Shown in pieces: positions 11,301-20,388 of a stretch of 64,000 nt of DNA; position 1 is the first letter of the stretch; every line of letters begins with the position of its first letter. Made by a program: the position numbers and the translations under genes. The stretch is from Oryzias latipes. Its lineage: Eukaryota > Chordata > Actinopteri > Beloniformes > Adrianichthyidae. The notes under the pieces were generated by a model. The model saw only the letters and a list, made by a program, of their open reading frames with translations. It was not told the origin of the DNA and did no database searches. The stretch is from the NCBI RefSeq assembly GCF_002234675.1, contig NC_019865.2, forward strand, positions 33,600,112-33,664,111, in the 5' to 3' direction.

Positions 11301-12425
11301 AGCAGTGGGCTCAGGACGCACCCCTGTGGTGTCCCGTGCTCACTTAGATGGGCCTGTAGTTAAAGGGATGATTAACAGAAACGCCTTGCACTCAGTGGAG
11401 GTAATCTGAGTATTTTGTAACTTTCTGCAAATAACTGATGAAAAAATAAACCAGATTTATTTTTCCATAAATGGTCATTGAAATCAAATTAACTCTGATT
11501 ACCTTCTCATTAGAAATGATTTTACTGGAAACATTAAATTCCTTTATGTTTTCTACTGAAAATCATTGTACTGCTAAACATAGATAGATATTTGAATTTA
11601 TGCAACAAAAGGAACTTATGAATCCTTTGTGTTTCTGGGTTTGATTGTTGTCTTTGCACATTAAAAGCTTCACTGCAATGAGCCAGAATCAGCCCAGCAG
11701 CTATTTCAGATGTTCAATACCTGTAGAGCTAAAAAGACACAAATACAAATGTTGGCCAATCAATGAAAATACTGATTGATAACTAATCCATACATTACAA
11801 TACTTTCAATGACTAACAAAGATATAGTAGCACAGATCATACTAAAAGGGAGAGGCATAATGAAATTCAATGGAAGCTTAAGGACACTCCTACTTCCTGT
11901 ACTCGTTCAGTCTCACTGCAGCTCAGCGTTTCCCCGCCGGCCGCCGCCTGGTCCCGCCAACGGTCCAGGCGAGGTGCCGGTTCATCTCAAACACGTGTCT
12001 TAGCTTAAACGGCTAACCAGCACTCCTTCATCTTCACATCAGCGTCTCTTCCTGGCCTCTGATCTATAATCTGGTGTTTACAGGAGAATGTGACGGAGTC
12101 CAGGTGCCAAACCAAAGCCTCCCCGGGGGAGGTCTGGTCCCCCCGGAAGGAGAGTTGCAGCGCTCTCAGGAGGGAGAGGGGTTCCCCTGACGCCTTCAGT
12201 GTGAAGCGGATCCGGATGGAGCAGGCGGGTCTGGAGGGTGGTGCTGTTCAGGAGACTCTGGCAGGTGAAGCTAGCGGCTCCTCCTCAGGGTATGATGTCT
12301 TTAGCAAGCAGACGGATGAGGACGCCGTCTATAAAGAGCTGGAGGAAGAGGAGGAGATTGCTCAGCTGAAGGCCCGCTTGCAGAAGGAGGACGACGCTCT
12401 CAACAACCTGCTGTCTGGACCCTGA
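8393..12425 (+). CDS. unrecognised protein of 285 aa, two coding exons
   Basis: Exon A is 8393-8908 (172 codons from ATG) and ends ACG before the strong donor GTGAGT. Exon B is 12084-12425, preceded by TTTACAG. Both boundaries are phase 0 and the frame stays open to a TGA, giving 285 residues. The acceptor CAG at 8384-8386 lies six bases before the ATG, so the first exon is probably untranslated. The protein starts MSVCREWEIFIPEEAVVQN, has a Trp/Cys-bearing segment (VTWICPAFVCKKG, about residue 52), a basic cluster KRIRM in exon B that could be a nuclear signal, and an acidic heptad-like C-terminus (KELEEEEEIAQLKARLQKED). There is no signal peptide or membrane segment. I do not recognise the family. 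Codon character, matching phases and the coiled C-terminus argue for a real gene. The intron holds a LINE interrupted by a palindromic MITE. Confidence 0.75.
9988..11084. mobile_element. palindromic (foldback) MITE with TA target duplication
   Basis: The outer ends are TGGAGAGAAATTAGACTCAG and its reverse complement. The left arm (about 9988-10396) and the right arm (about 10737-11084) are nearly perfect inverted copies; the left is longer by an internal repeat of the words GATTTGTGCGT and GAATTAGG. A unique core of about 340 bp lies between them. TA flanks the element on both sides (9986-9987, 11085-11086), the signature of Tc1/mariner-type integration. It splits a LINE. No transposase is present, and the mirrored short open frames in the two arms are by-products of the palindrome. 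Confidence 0.8.
10556..10574 (-). promoter_or_regulatory. CTCF-like motif inside the MITE core
   Basis: The reverse complement reads CGACCAGTAGGGGGCACTG, which fits CCASYAGRKGGCAS. It faces the plus-oriented site at 7846, so the two are convergent. Inferred from sequence only. Confidence 0.45.
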
Positions 12426-12856
12426 ACTGGGATCAGAACCTGCTTCTTCCAGTGTCCTCCAGAGGTTTGGCCTGTTCTGGTTCAGTTGAGGAATCTTTTT
12501 CTGCTGCAGCTGCTGTGGCGGCAGTGATGACCTCTGAACTCTACACATCTGCAAATGAGGGACGTTCTCCTCTTTACGCTCTCAAGAACCTCATTTTCGT
12601 GCTGTGGGTGTGTTTGTAGCAAATCAAATTACGTTTATTTAACATGACCGCAGTCAAGCAAACAGGCGCACATTAAAACATTGAAAACTACTAAAAGGTT
12701 AGAACAATTAAAAAGGAAAATAATCAAATAAGTGACAGTAAAAAAACAAGCACGGGTGGAACTAAAGGAAAGACGCCAGCAGAGCAGAGTTATGTGCTGT
12801 CAAGTCTGCTTAAAAAGTGACTTTTTAGATGTGTATGTTCATGTGTGTTACGTGTC

Positions 12857-12862
12857 AATAAA
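12857..12862 (+). other. candidate polyadenylation signal of the 285-aa gene
   Basis: AATAAA lies 432 bases after the stop at 12425; a second AATAAA is at 12957-12962. Which one is used cannot be told. Confidence 0.4.
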
Positions 12863-13319
12863 TGCATGTTAGCCTGACTGCAGCTGAGGACCATAAAGGT
12901 CCGTGTTCAGTTCAGATGTTTAAAAGGCTATTTTAAATGATCTTCTTTTAAATATCAATAAAAACATTTCCTTGGAAGATTCAAGGATAAACTTTGTGAA
13001 AATCTGTACATTTATGTCCAGCTCCTGTTCCTTCAAAAAAACTTAGATTAAATGTTTTAAAATGTTTTAAAGTTGACTTCAAGTCTTATTTATGTATTCA
13101 AACATTCAAATACTTAAAGATCAGATTTCTATAAAGTCTGCTTTACTGATGCTGATTTTCAAACCTTCTTTTTAAAATGTTATTTTTGTTGTGTGGCCAC
13201 CATAATGGGAATCAAAAGTGCTCAAAGGTTCTGGAAAACCTTCAAAACTGACCCTAAAAGTGCTTGAGGTGACATGGATCATTATTTTCTCTTCTTCTGC
13301 CCTCTGGATCTCTGGATTT

Positions 13320-13338
13320 TGGCCGCCAGGGGGCAGCA
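13320..13338 (+). promoter_or_regulatory. CTCF-like motif upstream of igf3
   Basis: TGGCCGCCAGGGGGCAGCA is close to the extended vertebrate CTCF consensus. It stands between the 285-aa gene and igf3, about 0.8 kb before the igf3 start, where an insulator would be expected. Inferred. Confidence 0.5.
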
Positions 13339-13751
13339 GACCTGAACTTCAGTGTCAGAGGTCAGTTTTTTGATACATGGAGGAAAACTGATAAGACTGA
13401 AGATACTGTAAAAAAAAACCATCTTTGACATTTACATATAATAAAACTATACAATCTGCCTTCTAGATTGGTGGTTGGGAATGATTACATAAGACATTTG
13501 TGTTGAGTAGATGTCTTTGTTATAACGATGCTTCTTGGCAATAAAAGTTACGTTTGGAAAGCCTGTTTGTTTTCCTTTTTATTACTGAGCATGCTATTTC
13601 TGTGCGGGGTTGGGGGCAGTGTTTATGTTCTGACTTGTTGCATCTGTCCTTTTTTTAAAAATATTTGATTCAATTTTTCAAAGATAGTTCTTTGTAAAGC
13701 AGGTGGTCCGAGTCCGACTGGACGAGCTTCTCACGGGTCTGTAGGACAAGA

Positions 13752-13980
13752 GGCGGGAGGAGGCCTCCGCCCGGCTGCTGTGGGGGTCCAGCCGGGAGGA
13801 GGCGCCTCTGCAGGCCTCCGCTCGGCTGCTGTGGGGGTCCAGCCCTGCGCAGGCCTCCGCCCGCCTGCTGTGGGGGTCCAGCCGGGAGGAGGCGCCTCTG
13901 CAGGCCTCCGCTCGGCTGCTGTGGGGGTCCAGCCCTGCGCAGGCCTCCGCCCGCCTGCTGTGGGGGTCCAGCCGGGAGCA
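13752..13980 (+). repeat. GC-rich minisatellite, 90-bp unit, in the igf3 promoter
   Basis: Two consecutive 90-base copies (13791-13880 and 13881-13970) are identical at every base. Partial copies lie on both sides (from 13752, and 13971-13979). Each unit is itself two diverged 45-base halves sharing CTGCTGTGGGGGTCCAGCC. It ends about 110 bases before the TATA box of igf3. Long open frames on both strands here are artefacts, because the unit length is divisible by three. Confidence 0.95.
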
Positions 13981-14088
13981 GATCCTGGTTTGACTCGGAC
14001 CGCCACTTGGAAACGGACATACTTAGCAGTGAAGGATCTGACCGTGGAGGGAGGAGTGGCCTCCCTGCAGCGGACCTCCCCCTGCCTC

Positions 14089-14094
14089 TATAAG
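14089..14094 (+). promoter_or_regulatory. igf3: TATA box of igf3
   Basis: TATAAG within CCTCTATAAGACC. A start site 25-30 bases on would fall at about 14115-14120, leaving a leader of only 10-15 bases before the ATG at 14130. Confidence 0.65.
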
Positions 14095-14129
14095 ACCGCA
14101 GGCCCGCTGAAACCTTGCACTCGGACAGG

Positions 14130-14174
14130 ATGCCCCCGTCTTGCCCCCTCCCTGGCCGGCCTCCCACGCTCCAG
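14130..14174 (+). CDS. igf3: igf3 exon 1 (start of signal peptide)
   Basis: Fifteen codons, [15 protein letters not shown], ending CCAG before the donor GTAAGC. The ATG is the first one after the TATA box. The exon is not hydrophobic by itself; the hydrophobic core is encoded by exon 2. Confidence 0.8.
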
Positions 14175-14949
14175 GTAAGCCTGCTCCTCTGGTTTCTCCT
14201 CCAACCTGCTTCAGGTCCTGTTCTCATGGGATGGCTCCCCTGGAATCATCAGAGGTGCATCTCCACAGGACCCGAGCATTGGAGTCTGGAATCCTGAATC
14301 CTCAAACTGTTGCAGGACGTTAAGTCCCTGCAGATGGTTGTGTGTCAGGGCGACGCTTCTGTGACCAGACTAGAAACTGGAAAGTTTGAGTATAAAAAAG
14401 TCCCAGTGACTTGTGTGTTTTAGGAGGAGGTTAAGGCAGCACAAAGAAAAGATGTTTCCCTTTAAGAACTGAATTTCCATTTCTTATTATTTGATGCTAA
14501 ATCCAGCCTAAAGGTGTCTGAGCTCTCAGTGAGATCCAGTTGTTCCCAGCTGGTTTGTTTGACCTTCTGAATAGCCCCTCCCACCTAGTTTCCACATCTG
14601 GACGTCGATGGATACTCTGTTTTTGTCAGAAAACATTTGATTTTCTGCTCTAACATGTTCAGGTTAAAACTGCAGTTATTCTAGTGTTTGGCTTATCCAT
14701 TGGTGGCTGCATGCTGGTGTAGTGGTTAGCACTCTCCCTTCACAGTGAAAAGGTCTGCATTCAAATCCCGGCTTGGATTTGAATGCAAAAACATGTGGAG
14801 TTTACATGTTTTTCTGGTGCCTGTGTGGGTTTTCTCCAGACACTGCGCTCTCCTCCCACAGTCCAAAGCCTGCTTCATAGGTTCATTGGTGGTTCTGAAT
14901 TGCCCCCTTTAGGGTGTATGTGTTTGTGTGTGTGTGGGTGTGGGTGTGT

Positions 14950-15026
<77 letters not shown>

Positions 15027-18000
15027 TGACAGACGGGTGACCCGTTCAGGGTTAACCCTGCCTTTGCCCAAAAGCAGCTAGGTCGGCTGGATGGATGGAT
15101 GGATGGATGGATGGATGGATGGATGGATGGATGGATGGATGGATGGATGGGACTGCTGACCCCACCTTCACCCGGTTGTTGATCATCTTTGTGCTTAGTA
15201 ATGGTTCTTTTTTAAAACACTGTTCCTGCTGTCCTTCAAGCATGAAGGCTTTGACTTCTGCCATGTTGCCTCAAAATCAAAGTCTGGCTATAAGCTGAAG
15301 TGTTTAGGCTAAATGCTCCTCCACAGCCGATTTGGGTCCTTTGGCTCCGATGTGAATGGAGCCGCATCAAACATTCAAGCGGTTTCAAACTTGATCAGGT
15401 CTGTAGTAAAGTCCTGTCATTAAAGCCGGGAAGCTGAAGCCACAGCAGCCCCTCAGACAGCTCTGTTTTCAACACACCTTTGGAGCAGACTGCTGCTCGT
15501 GTTCAGAGGGACCGGTCCTGGCGATGGCATCGCTAGAGTTACTTAGTGTTTCTCCTCTGAACTCGTACGCACTAAAGCCTCGGGTCAGCTGAGCAGCATA
15601 AATGAGCTGAGAGAAGAACTGGTGTTTCCAAAACTGTGTCATGTTGGGTTTTCAAAACTGAAACCGCTACACGACACTCAGCTGCTGCTTCTAGAAGGTT
15701 TTATCTGTGAATTTTTTCCATGTTTAACTTAAAGTAAAACTCAGAAGAAGAAGAATCGCTGCAGCTTTAAACTGTTGTGGAACAGACACGTCTGTTTTTC
15801 CCAAATGATGCATCAGTCTTGATTTTTCTTGTTTATCTGGTGTCAGAGCTGTGAATTCTGATTACAGACTATTATCTGTTCTCCCATCAGAACCACAAAT
15901 TCTGATCCCACCACAATATTAGGGAATCCGTCTTTCTTTGTAAATCCTTTCCAGCTGCAGGAAAATGCACAAACTATTTTGACCTGATCTTTGGTCCCAA
16001 ACAAAAACATTTCATTAGCTGCGACTGTTTTCAGACAGGCTGTGCTGAAAATAAACTGCAGCTGTCCAGACTGACATCAGAGAAACCCAAAACTCCTGAT
16101 AGAAGCTGGAGGAGAACATGGATGGAGAGAGGGGAAGGGCTGCACCAGACTGCTAACGGGTGTATCTGCTGCCCTCCAGGTGCTCGGCGTTCAGGTCTGC
16201 GTGTTCCTGTCCAGCCTGAGCCTGTGGGGGCCCGCGCTCTCGGCAGAGGCAGCCAGACTGCGCTGTGGCTCAGAGCTGCTCAGCGACCTGCTGTTCGTGT
16301 GCGGAGACCGAGGCATCTACATGGGTGAGTTCTGCCGAGGACGTGTCCGCCTCTGAAGACCGTCCTGACAGCTGAGTGTAGAAGCTTGGGCTGTTTTTAC
16401 TGTCTTCCTCACAGCTGTCAATCATCAGAAAGGAGCAGTGATGTCCACCAGGAGCTCCTGGACATGAGGGCTCCACAACAGGAGGGAAATCGGACCTGTC
16501 TGAAGCAGAGGAGAATCCACATTTTCCTGTAATTACCCTGAGCAGCAAATGTGAACCAAACGCAGAGCTGGACTCAGCAGTTTATCACATTATCAAAGCT
16601 GAAGGTCTACAAGGCCTCTGTCCAGTTTAAAAGCTTCTATGTTTGATTGAGTGGGAGGATCCTGTGGTTTGTGACTCAATAGTCAAACCCATCTTGCCTG
16701 AATCTGATGTCATTGCTGGATTAATTGATGAACAAGTGAAGATTTCAGAGCTGTTACACTGCTACCTGTCAATCAAAAAGCCTGTTTTCTTCTGTTCATA
16801 AGACTTTTGACCGTTTCCTCACATTCTGGGGCCTGGAACTGATCTGGGTCTGGTGGCAGACTCATGCAGCGAGGCTGTGAACAGGCTGTGAACAGGCTGT
16901 GAACAAGCCTCTCTGAGCGCTGCCTCAGCTGCTCAGGCTGTTGTTGCTGATGGTAATAATCTCCAGACTCTGATATACTGAAGGTTCCTGAACTGGCACA
17001 GATGTTTAACAGATATGCTCACGGTCATCTTGAAAACGCTGTGGCGTGTTATCGGGCAGCCACGCCCACAACAAAGCCAGCTGACCTCGACACCATGTGC
17101 TGAACGCCTCTGAAGCTCTGATGTGCGAAGCAGCACTTGTGGGATCTGCAGGCCCTTTCACCTCAATGCCTCTACAGTGTAGCTCAAGGCCCCTCTGCTA
17201 TCAGGCTGCTACTGAAACAGAAGCACTCAGAGCGCAGGAGCATGACTGTCAGAACTCGCCAGCCTTGTTGTCCATCATGTCCTCGTGCTTTACTGATTCA
17301 AGACATGTGCAACCTGAAAACAGTGGATGAGCCGTTTTAACAGCTTTTCTTTTGTAAATCAGTTTCTTCTCAGGGCATCGCTGCACTTTAGAGACCTGTT
17401 GGTACAGCCTCCTCTGCTGGAACACCGATACGATGGAGCTGAACTTTTCCTTTTGCAACATTATCATAACAAAACACTCTATAAACAGCCTCCATGCCAA
17501 CTCCCCGTCCCCTCCTAATCGACCTACCTTCAAAAGAAGTAAAGTCATTTCAATGCATGAGCTAGAAGAACTGTTGAGGTCATTTCTGTTAGTATAGGGA
17601 CTGGTAAAGAAACAGCAGGCACTGGGGCGGAGTTATGATTTTCACCAGAGCAGGAGAAGCAGCAGGAAGCAATAAAAAATAAGAAAAAATAAAAAGACAG
17701 AAGGCTGTGAACTAAAGCGGCACGGTTTAAGATTCTACAAAAGTTAATAGTCCAGTCCACCTCTGGGGTCAATCTGAGAAGACGCCTATTTACAAAAGAA
17801 AAGCTGTTAAAACGGCTCATCCACCGTTTTCAGCTAACAGGTTGGAATGTCTTGAATCAGTAAAGCAGGAGGACATGATGGACAACAAGTCTGACAAGAA
17901 TCAGTCAGAGATCCAGCTTTTATTTTGATAGTCTACTTCCACTTATTGGTAAGTTCATTTGCATGTTAGCTGTATATGTAGTTAAGCGTTAAACATTTAG

Positions 18001-20048
18001 CTCCAGACTAAATATTTAGTTAAATGCTAAAAAGGTAATTTGGACAAATATTTATTTAACAAATAATAAATAATTATTTTAAAATCCCAATATATATAAT
18101 TGTAGCTATATAATTATAAAATCAATAATTTAACTTTAAATTAAATATTTAGCCTGCTAACTAAATATTTAGTTAGTAAATTTAGCATTTAAAAATACCT
18201 GAATTAAAAGGTGAAAACATGAAATTGAAAACGGAAACCTGCTTTTTTCTCCTAAAGCAGGTGAAATATTGCTGTTAATATTTGACTGTCACTTTGTTTT
18301 CCTTAAGTGTCTCTGTAGTTTAGCAGTAAAGTATGTTAGAAGGCTCTTTGGGCGTAAACTCAGCATTTAGAATAAGTTTCGTTGTTTTGAATAGATCTGA
18401 TGTAAAGGATTTAGGATCAAGGCTCTACCTGTAACCCTTGTGCTATCCTAGGCACTTTATCATTGGGAGTAGGGTCATCTAGACCCACTAGACAGTGCTG
18501 TGAACCTTTTTTCTTCAATGATTTGTGATCTTCACTGGTGTCCATGGATTACAGGAAATCTTTCCACCTTTATCCACCTTTGTCATGGTAGGGAGAACAC
18601 CTCAATGGAAGGGGGGGGGGGTCATCTAAGATAACACAAGGGCTAGAATTGTATCATTTAGGCCAATAGCCCTAGAACTCCACAGCTTTCTCACCTACCA
18701 CTCAGACAGATGGAAGATTCATGAAGCTGCCTGGTCTTGCTAGAGTAAAGGTCAGTTCTCCACCTCACAGCTAAGCAGAAGGTGAACTCTCTGACATCAC
18801 TCAAATGACATCACAGGCAGATTAGAGGAAGTGAACAGTTTCATAGATGTGACTCAGCATTCGTCCAGGCAGGGCCGACAGTTCTTGGGGCTTTTGTTTA
18901 GCATTTTTCCATATATATTACAGCAGATTGGGAATTTTCTATAGCTAGTTTCACCAGTGTGTGAATGTGTGTGTGAATGTGTGTGTGCATGGGTGAATGG
19001 GTCTGTGACTGTAAAGCACTTTGGGCCTTGAAGAAGGTAGAAAAGCGCTAAATAAGTATACGCCATTTACCATTTACCTGTAATACTTACGCTGGCAGAA
19101 AGTTCTTGATCAAACTTCAGCATCTGCAACTTTGACACGCATTTTCACAGGAAGTGCAACTTTTTTCCTGCACTTTTTGTCAGACAATCATTTAAACAAA
19201 AACTGTTCTACATGGAGCAGGTTTCAGTTCTGATGGCGCGGCAGTCATGTTCACACAGATCCACTTCCCAGAGAACCCCGGAGCATAAACCCACATTCAC
19301 ATGTGGCAAGAGTTTTGTCTGCTGTGCCTCTCTGGATTGAAGATAATCTCTGTTCTTTTATGTATCACTGAATGGTTTTTCTTATATTATGGGTTTTTGT
19401 ATGTTTTATTTGTGCCTCTGCAGCACTTTTTCATCTGAAGTTGCTTTAAATCTGCTTTTGAAAGACTGTTTTTTTGTTTGAAATAGGGGAGACAAATATG
19501 TCTGGTTAATGAACATATTTGGTGACAAACGGAGTTGGGATGTTGCTGGAATGATGATAAGGGGGTTGTCATTATAACTGCATGTAGTGGATGGGCTGTC
19601 CAGACTGGGGGCGGGGTCTGTCTGTCCTCACCTGTCTGTGAAAGCTGACCTGTCTGTCTCTGCAGGTAAAGGCTCCTGGTCCGGGTACGGTTCTAGACCC
19701 AGAGGGCGGGGCATTGTGGACCACTGTTGCAGGCCTCCTGGCTGTGAGCTTCAGGATCTGGACATGTACTGTGCCAAAGCCAAGAGCCCGGTGGGCACCA
19801 CCCCCTCCCCTCCCACAACCACCGCAAGCAGCACGACCACCTCTCACATGGTAGGATATGATGGTGAGGATGATGATGATAGCATACGGACGCAGAGCCG
19901 GCCTGACTCTCTGCTGCTGCAGTTCCAGACAGTGTTCCAGAGAAGGAGGATGGAACTGCAGAGAACCAACGGCACCAGGACGGACTCCCCCACCAGAAAA
20001 GTGCCGCTTTCTGTTCAGTGGGGGGTGCGGAGCGCCCTCATTCCATAG
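14130..20048 (+). CDS. igf3: insulin-like growth factor 3 (gonadal IGF), three exons
   Basis: Exons 14130-14174, 16180-16324 and 19666-20048 have good GT-AG borders and matching phases (0, then 1), giving 190 aa. Order: signal peptide (exon 1 plus the hydrophobic [14 protein letters not shown]); B domain with [18 protein letters not shown]; short basic C domain (about [15 protein letters not shown]); A domain from GIVDHCC to DMYC; D region AKAKSP; then a Thr/Ser/Pro-rich, partly acidic E region. All six insulin-fold cysteines are present. B-to-A organisation without a dibasic C-peptide excision site, and the GIVD start, mark an IGF rather than insulin. The B and A sequences differ from IGF1 and IGF2 and best fit the teleost IGF3 type, a gonadal factor acting through IGF1-type receptors (family knowledge). 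Odd: four residues instead of three between CC and the next Cys of the A domain. Confidence 0.88.
14712..15150 (+). mobile_element. tRNA-derived SINE with GATG tail, in igf3 intron 1
   Basis: The head (about 14712-14785) has a box A-like GGTGTAGTGGTTAGC and a box B-like GGTCTGCATTCAAATCC, spaced as in a tRNA promoter. The body contains the fish SINE words CATAGGTTCATTGG and TTGCCC. A long TG tract (14927-15026) interrupts it, and it ends with GTTCAGGGTTAACCCTGCC and fifteen or so GGAT units. Same orientation as igf3. A related copy without the head lies at 55783-56066. Confidence 0.8.
14927..15026 (+). repeat. TG microsatellite
   Basis: About 100 bases of nearly pure (TG)n with a few GG and TC interruptions, within the SINE. 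It could adopt Z-DNA and is likely length-variable. Confidence 0.95.
16180..16324 (+). CDS. igf3: igf3 exon 2 (signal core and B domain)
   Basis: Follows the acceptor CTGCCCTCCAG and ends ATGG before GTGAGT. Encodes [17 protein letters not shown], a signal-peptide core with likely cleavage near ALSA/EA, then the B domain [20 protein letters not shown] and IYM. The 11 residues between the two B-chain cysteines are normal for the family. It leaves phase 1, as in other IGF genes at this junction. Confidence 0.88.
16861..16908 (+). repeat. 13-bp triple repeat in igf3 intron 2
   Basis: GGCTGTGAACA occurs three times head to tail. Short and of no evident function. Confidence 0.8.
17240..17900. mobile_element. 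foldback-type element in igf3 intron 2
   Basis: Roughly 17249-17365 and 17790-17900 are inverted copies of each other, sharing GTTTTAACAGCTTTTCTTTTG and the GTCCATCATGTCCTC block, with about 420 bp between them. Both arms contain the same short frame [11 protein letters not shown], a by-product of the symmetry. A third copy of the outer end (ACAAGGCTGGCAAGAATCA) occurs at 20993-21015, tying this element to the repeat after igf3. No transposase. Confidence 0.65.
17913..18330. repeat. repeat block left of igf3 exon 3
   Basis: Bases 17913-18005 are identical, 93 of 93, to 21021-21113 in direct orientation. Bases 18066-18140 match 20877-20949 in inverted orientation with few changes. The right-hand ends (about 18222-18285 and 21400-21460) also correspond. 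This is one of two related blocks on either side of igf3 exon 3. Confidence 0.8.
18435..18642. mobile_element. MITE with CCCTTGTG ends (copy 1)
   Basis: About 208 bp with ends CCCTTGTGCTATCCTAGGCA and ATAACACAAGGG. The inner GTCATCTAGACCCACTAGAC block is shared with copies at 35437-35643 (inverted) and 41617-41693 (truncated). The terminal CCC and a TTAA next to copy 2 suggest a piggyBac-type origin, but the duplication is not clear here. Confidence 0.7.
18945..19075 (+). repeat. fish SINE-type tail repeat
   Basis: Contains GGTGAATGGGTCTGTGACTGTAAAG-type sequence followed by AAAAGCGCTAAATAAGTATA and GCCATTTACCATTTACC, a repeat 3' end common in teleost introns. No head is recognisable. Confidence 0.55.
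19666..20048 (+). CDS. igf3: igf3 exon 3 (C, A, D and E domains)
   Basis: Follows TGTCTCTGCAG and completes a glycine codon. It carries the C domain, the A domain ([21 protein letters not shown] has one residue more than usual between the second and third Cys), the D region, and an E peptide of about 90 residues that is Thr/Ser/Pro-rich, then acidic (DGEDDDD), then basic (QRRRM, a possible convertase site). The frame stops at 20046-20048. An optional in-frame intron may remove 19851-19922. Confidence 0.85.
19851..19922 (+). other. igf3: possible 72-nt in-frame intron in the igf3 E domain
   Basis: The segment starts GTAGGA after CACATG, has a branch-like CCTGACT, and ends CTGCTGCTGCAG. At 72 nt it is a multiple of three and contains no stop, so retention adds 24 residues including the DGEDDDD run and splicing keeps the frame. 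Whether it is spliced is unknown. Confidence 0.4.
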
Positions 20049-20213
20049 AGGGACGGACTCTAAGAATACAAAATGCAGACCCCCCATCTCAGAGAATTCT
20101 CTTGGATGGAGCTCCTGCAGCCAAACGCTGCCGCGATGACGACATCTGAAGACCTGAGAGGAGAGGAGGGAAGGAGCTGAAGCTGGAGCCTGTCTGCCCA
20201 CTGACCTGCTGTT

Positions 20214-20229
20214 GCACGTGCACGTGCAC
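20214..20229 (+). promoter_or_regulatory. igf3: tandem CACGTG palindrome in igf3 3' UTR
   Basis: GCACGTGCACGTGCAC contains two overlapping E-box hexamers and is self-complementary. At RNA level it could form a small hairpin only with a loop; at DNA level it is a strong E-box pair. Confidence 0.4.
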
Positions 20230-20346
20230 AGCCGATATGTCCTCTCAAAAACGTGTGCACTTATCACTCTCTCTGTTGTACAGCTTCTGTGTGTGTGTGT
20301 TTGTGAGTGCATGTGTGTGTGTGATGTGAACCTGTAAAGGTTTCTC

Positions 20347-20388
20347 TTATTTATTGTGGAGCCGCCTGTAATCCTGCAGCTGAATAAA
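20347..20388 (+). other. igf3: igf3 3' end: AU-rich element and polyadenylation signal
   Basis: TTATTTATT (20347-20355) is the AU-rich nonamer known from unstable messages. AATAAA follows at 20383-20388 and a GT-rich stretch (GTGTGGGGTTGTGTGTGTG) comes about 20 bases later, a good cleavage context. The 3' UTR would be about 355 bases. Confidence 0.65.

Larger units (their letters stand above)
9430..11352 (-). mobile_element. LINE fragment (reverse transcriptase), interrupted by a MITE
   Basis: On the minus strand, 11352-11087 encodes GTPQGCVLSPLLF followed by FADDTTVM, the palm motifs of a non-LTR reverse transcriptase. The region 9985-9430 continues with VDKTK-type and VNSVKFLGGHLTNDLSS sequence and the C-terminal part common in fish LINEs. 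Several frameshifts are present. The two halves abut exactly once the 9988-11084 element is set aside, so the LINE was there first. It lies in the intron of the 285-aa gene, in the opposite orientation. The clade (L2/Rex-like) cannot be fixed by eye. Confidence 0.75.

Noticed and set aside
13670..14227. 185-codon minus-strand frame rich in PPQQAGGG-like repeats, and its plus-strand mirror
   Set aside because: The 90-bp unit is divisible by three, so any frame without a stop stays open across it. It overlaps the igf3 promoter and first exon, and the peptides are pure repeat translation.
14712..14785. A tRNA gene
   Set aside because: Box A and box B are present, but the cloverleaf does not close and a SINE body follows.
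14783..15071. Open frames of Val-Cys or Thr-His repeats
   Set aside because: Translations of the TG microsatellite within the SINE.
15095..15298. [12 protein letters not shown] frame and similar at 45799-46144
   Set aside because: Translations of the GGAT tails of a SINE and of a Rex3-like LINE.
16122..16328. 68-codon frame over igf3 exon 2
   Set aside because: Shadow frame; the true B-domain frame is phase 0 from the acceptor at 16179.
19572..20312. 246-codon minus-strand frame opposite igf3 exon 3
   Set aside because: Antisense shadow of a GC-rich coding exon, Arg/His/Pro-rich with no domain, and igf3 on the plus strand explains the region.
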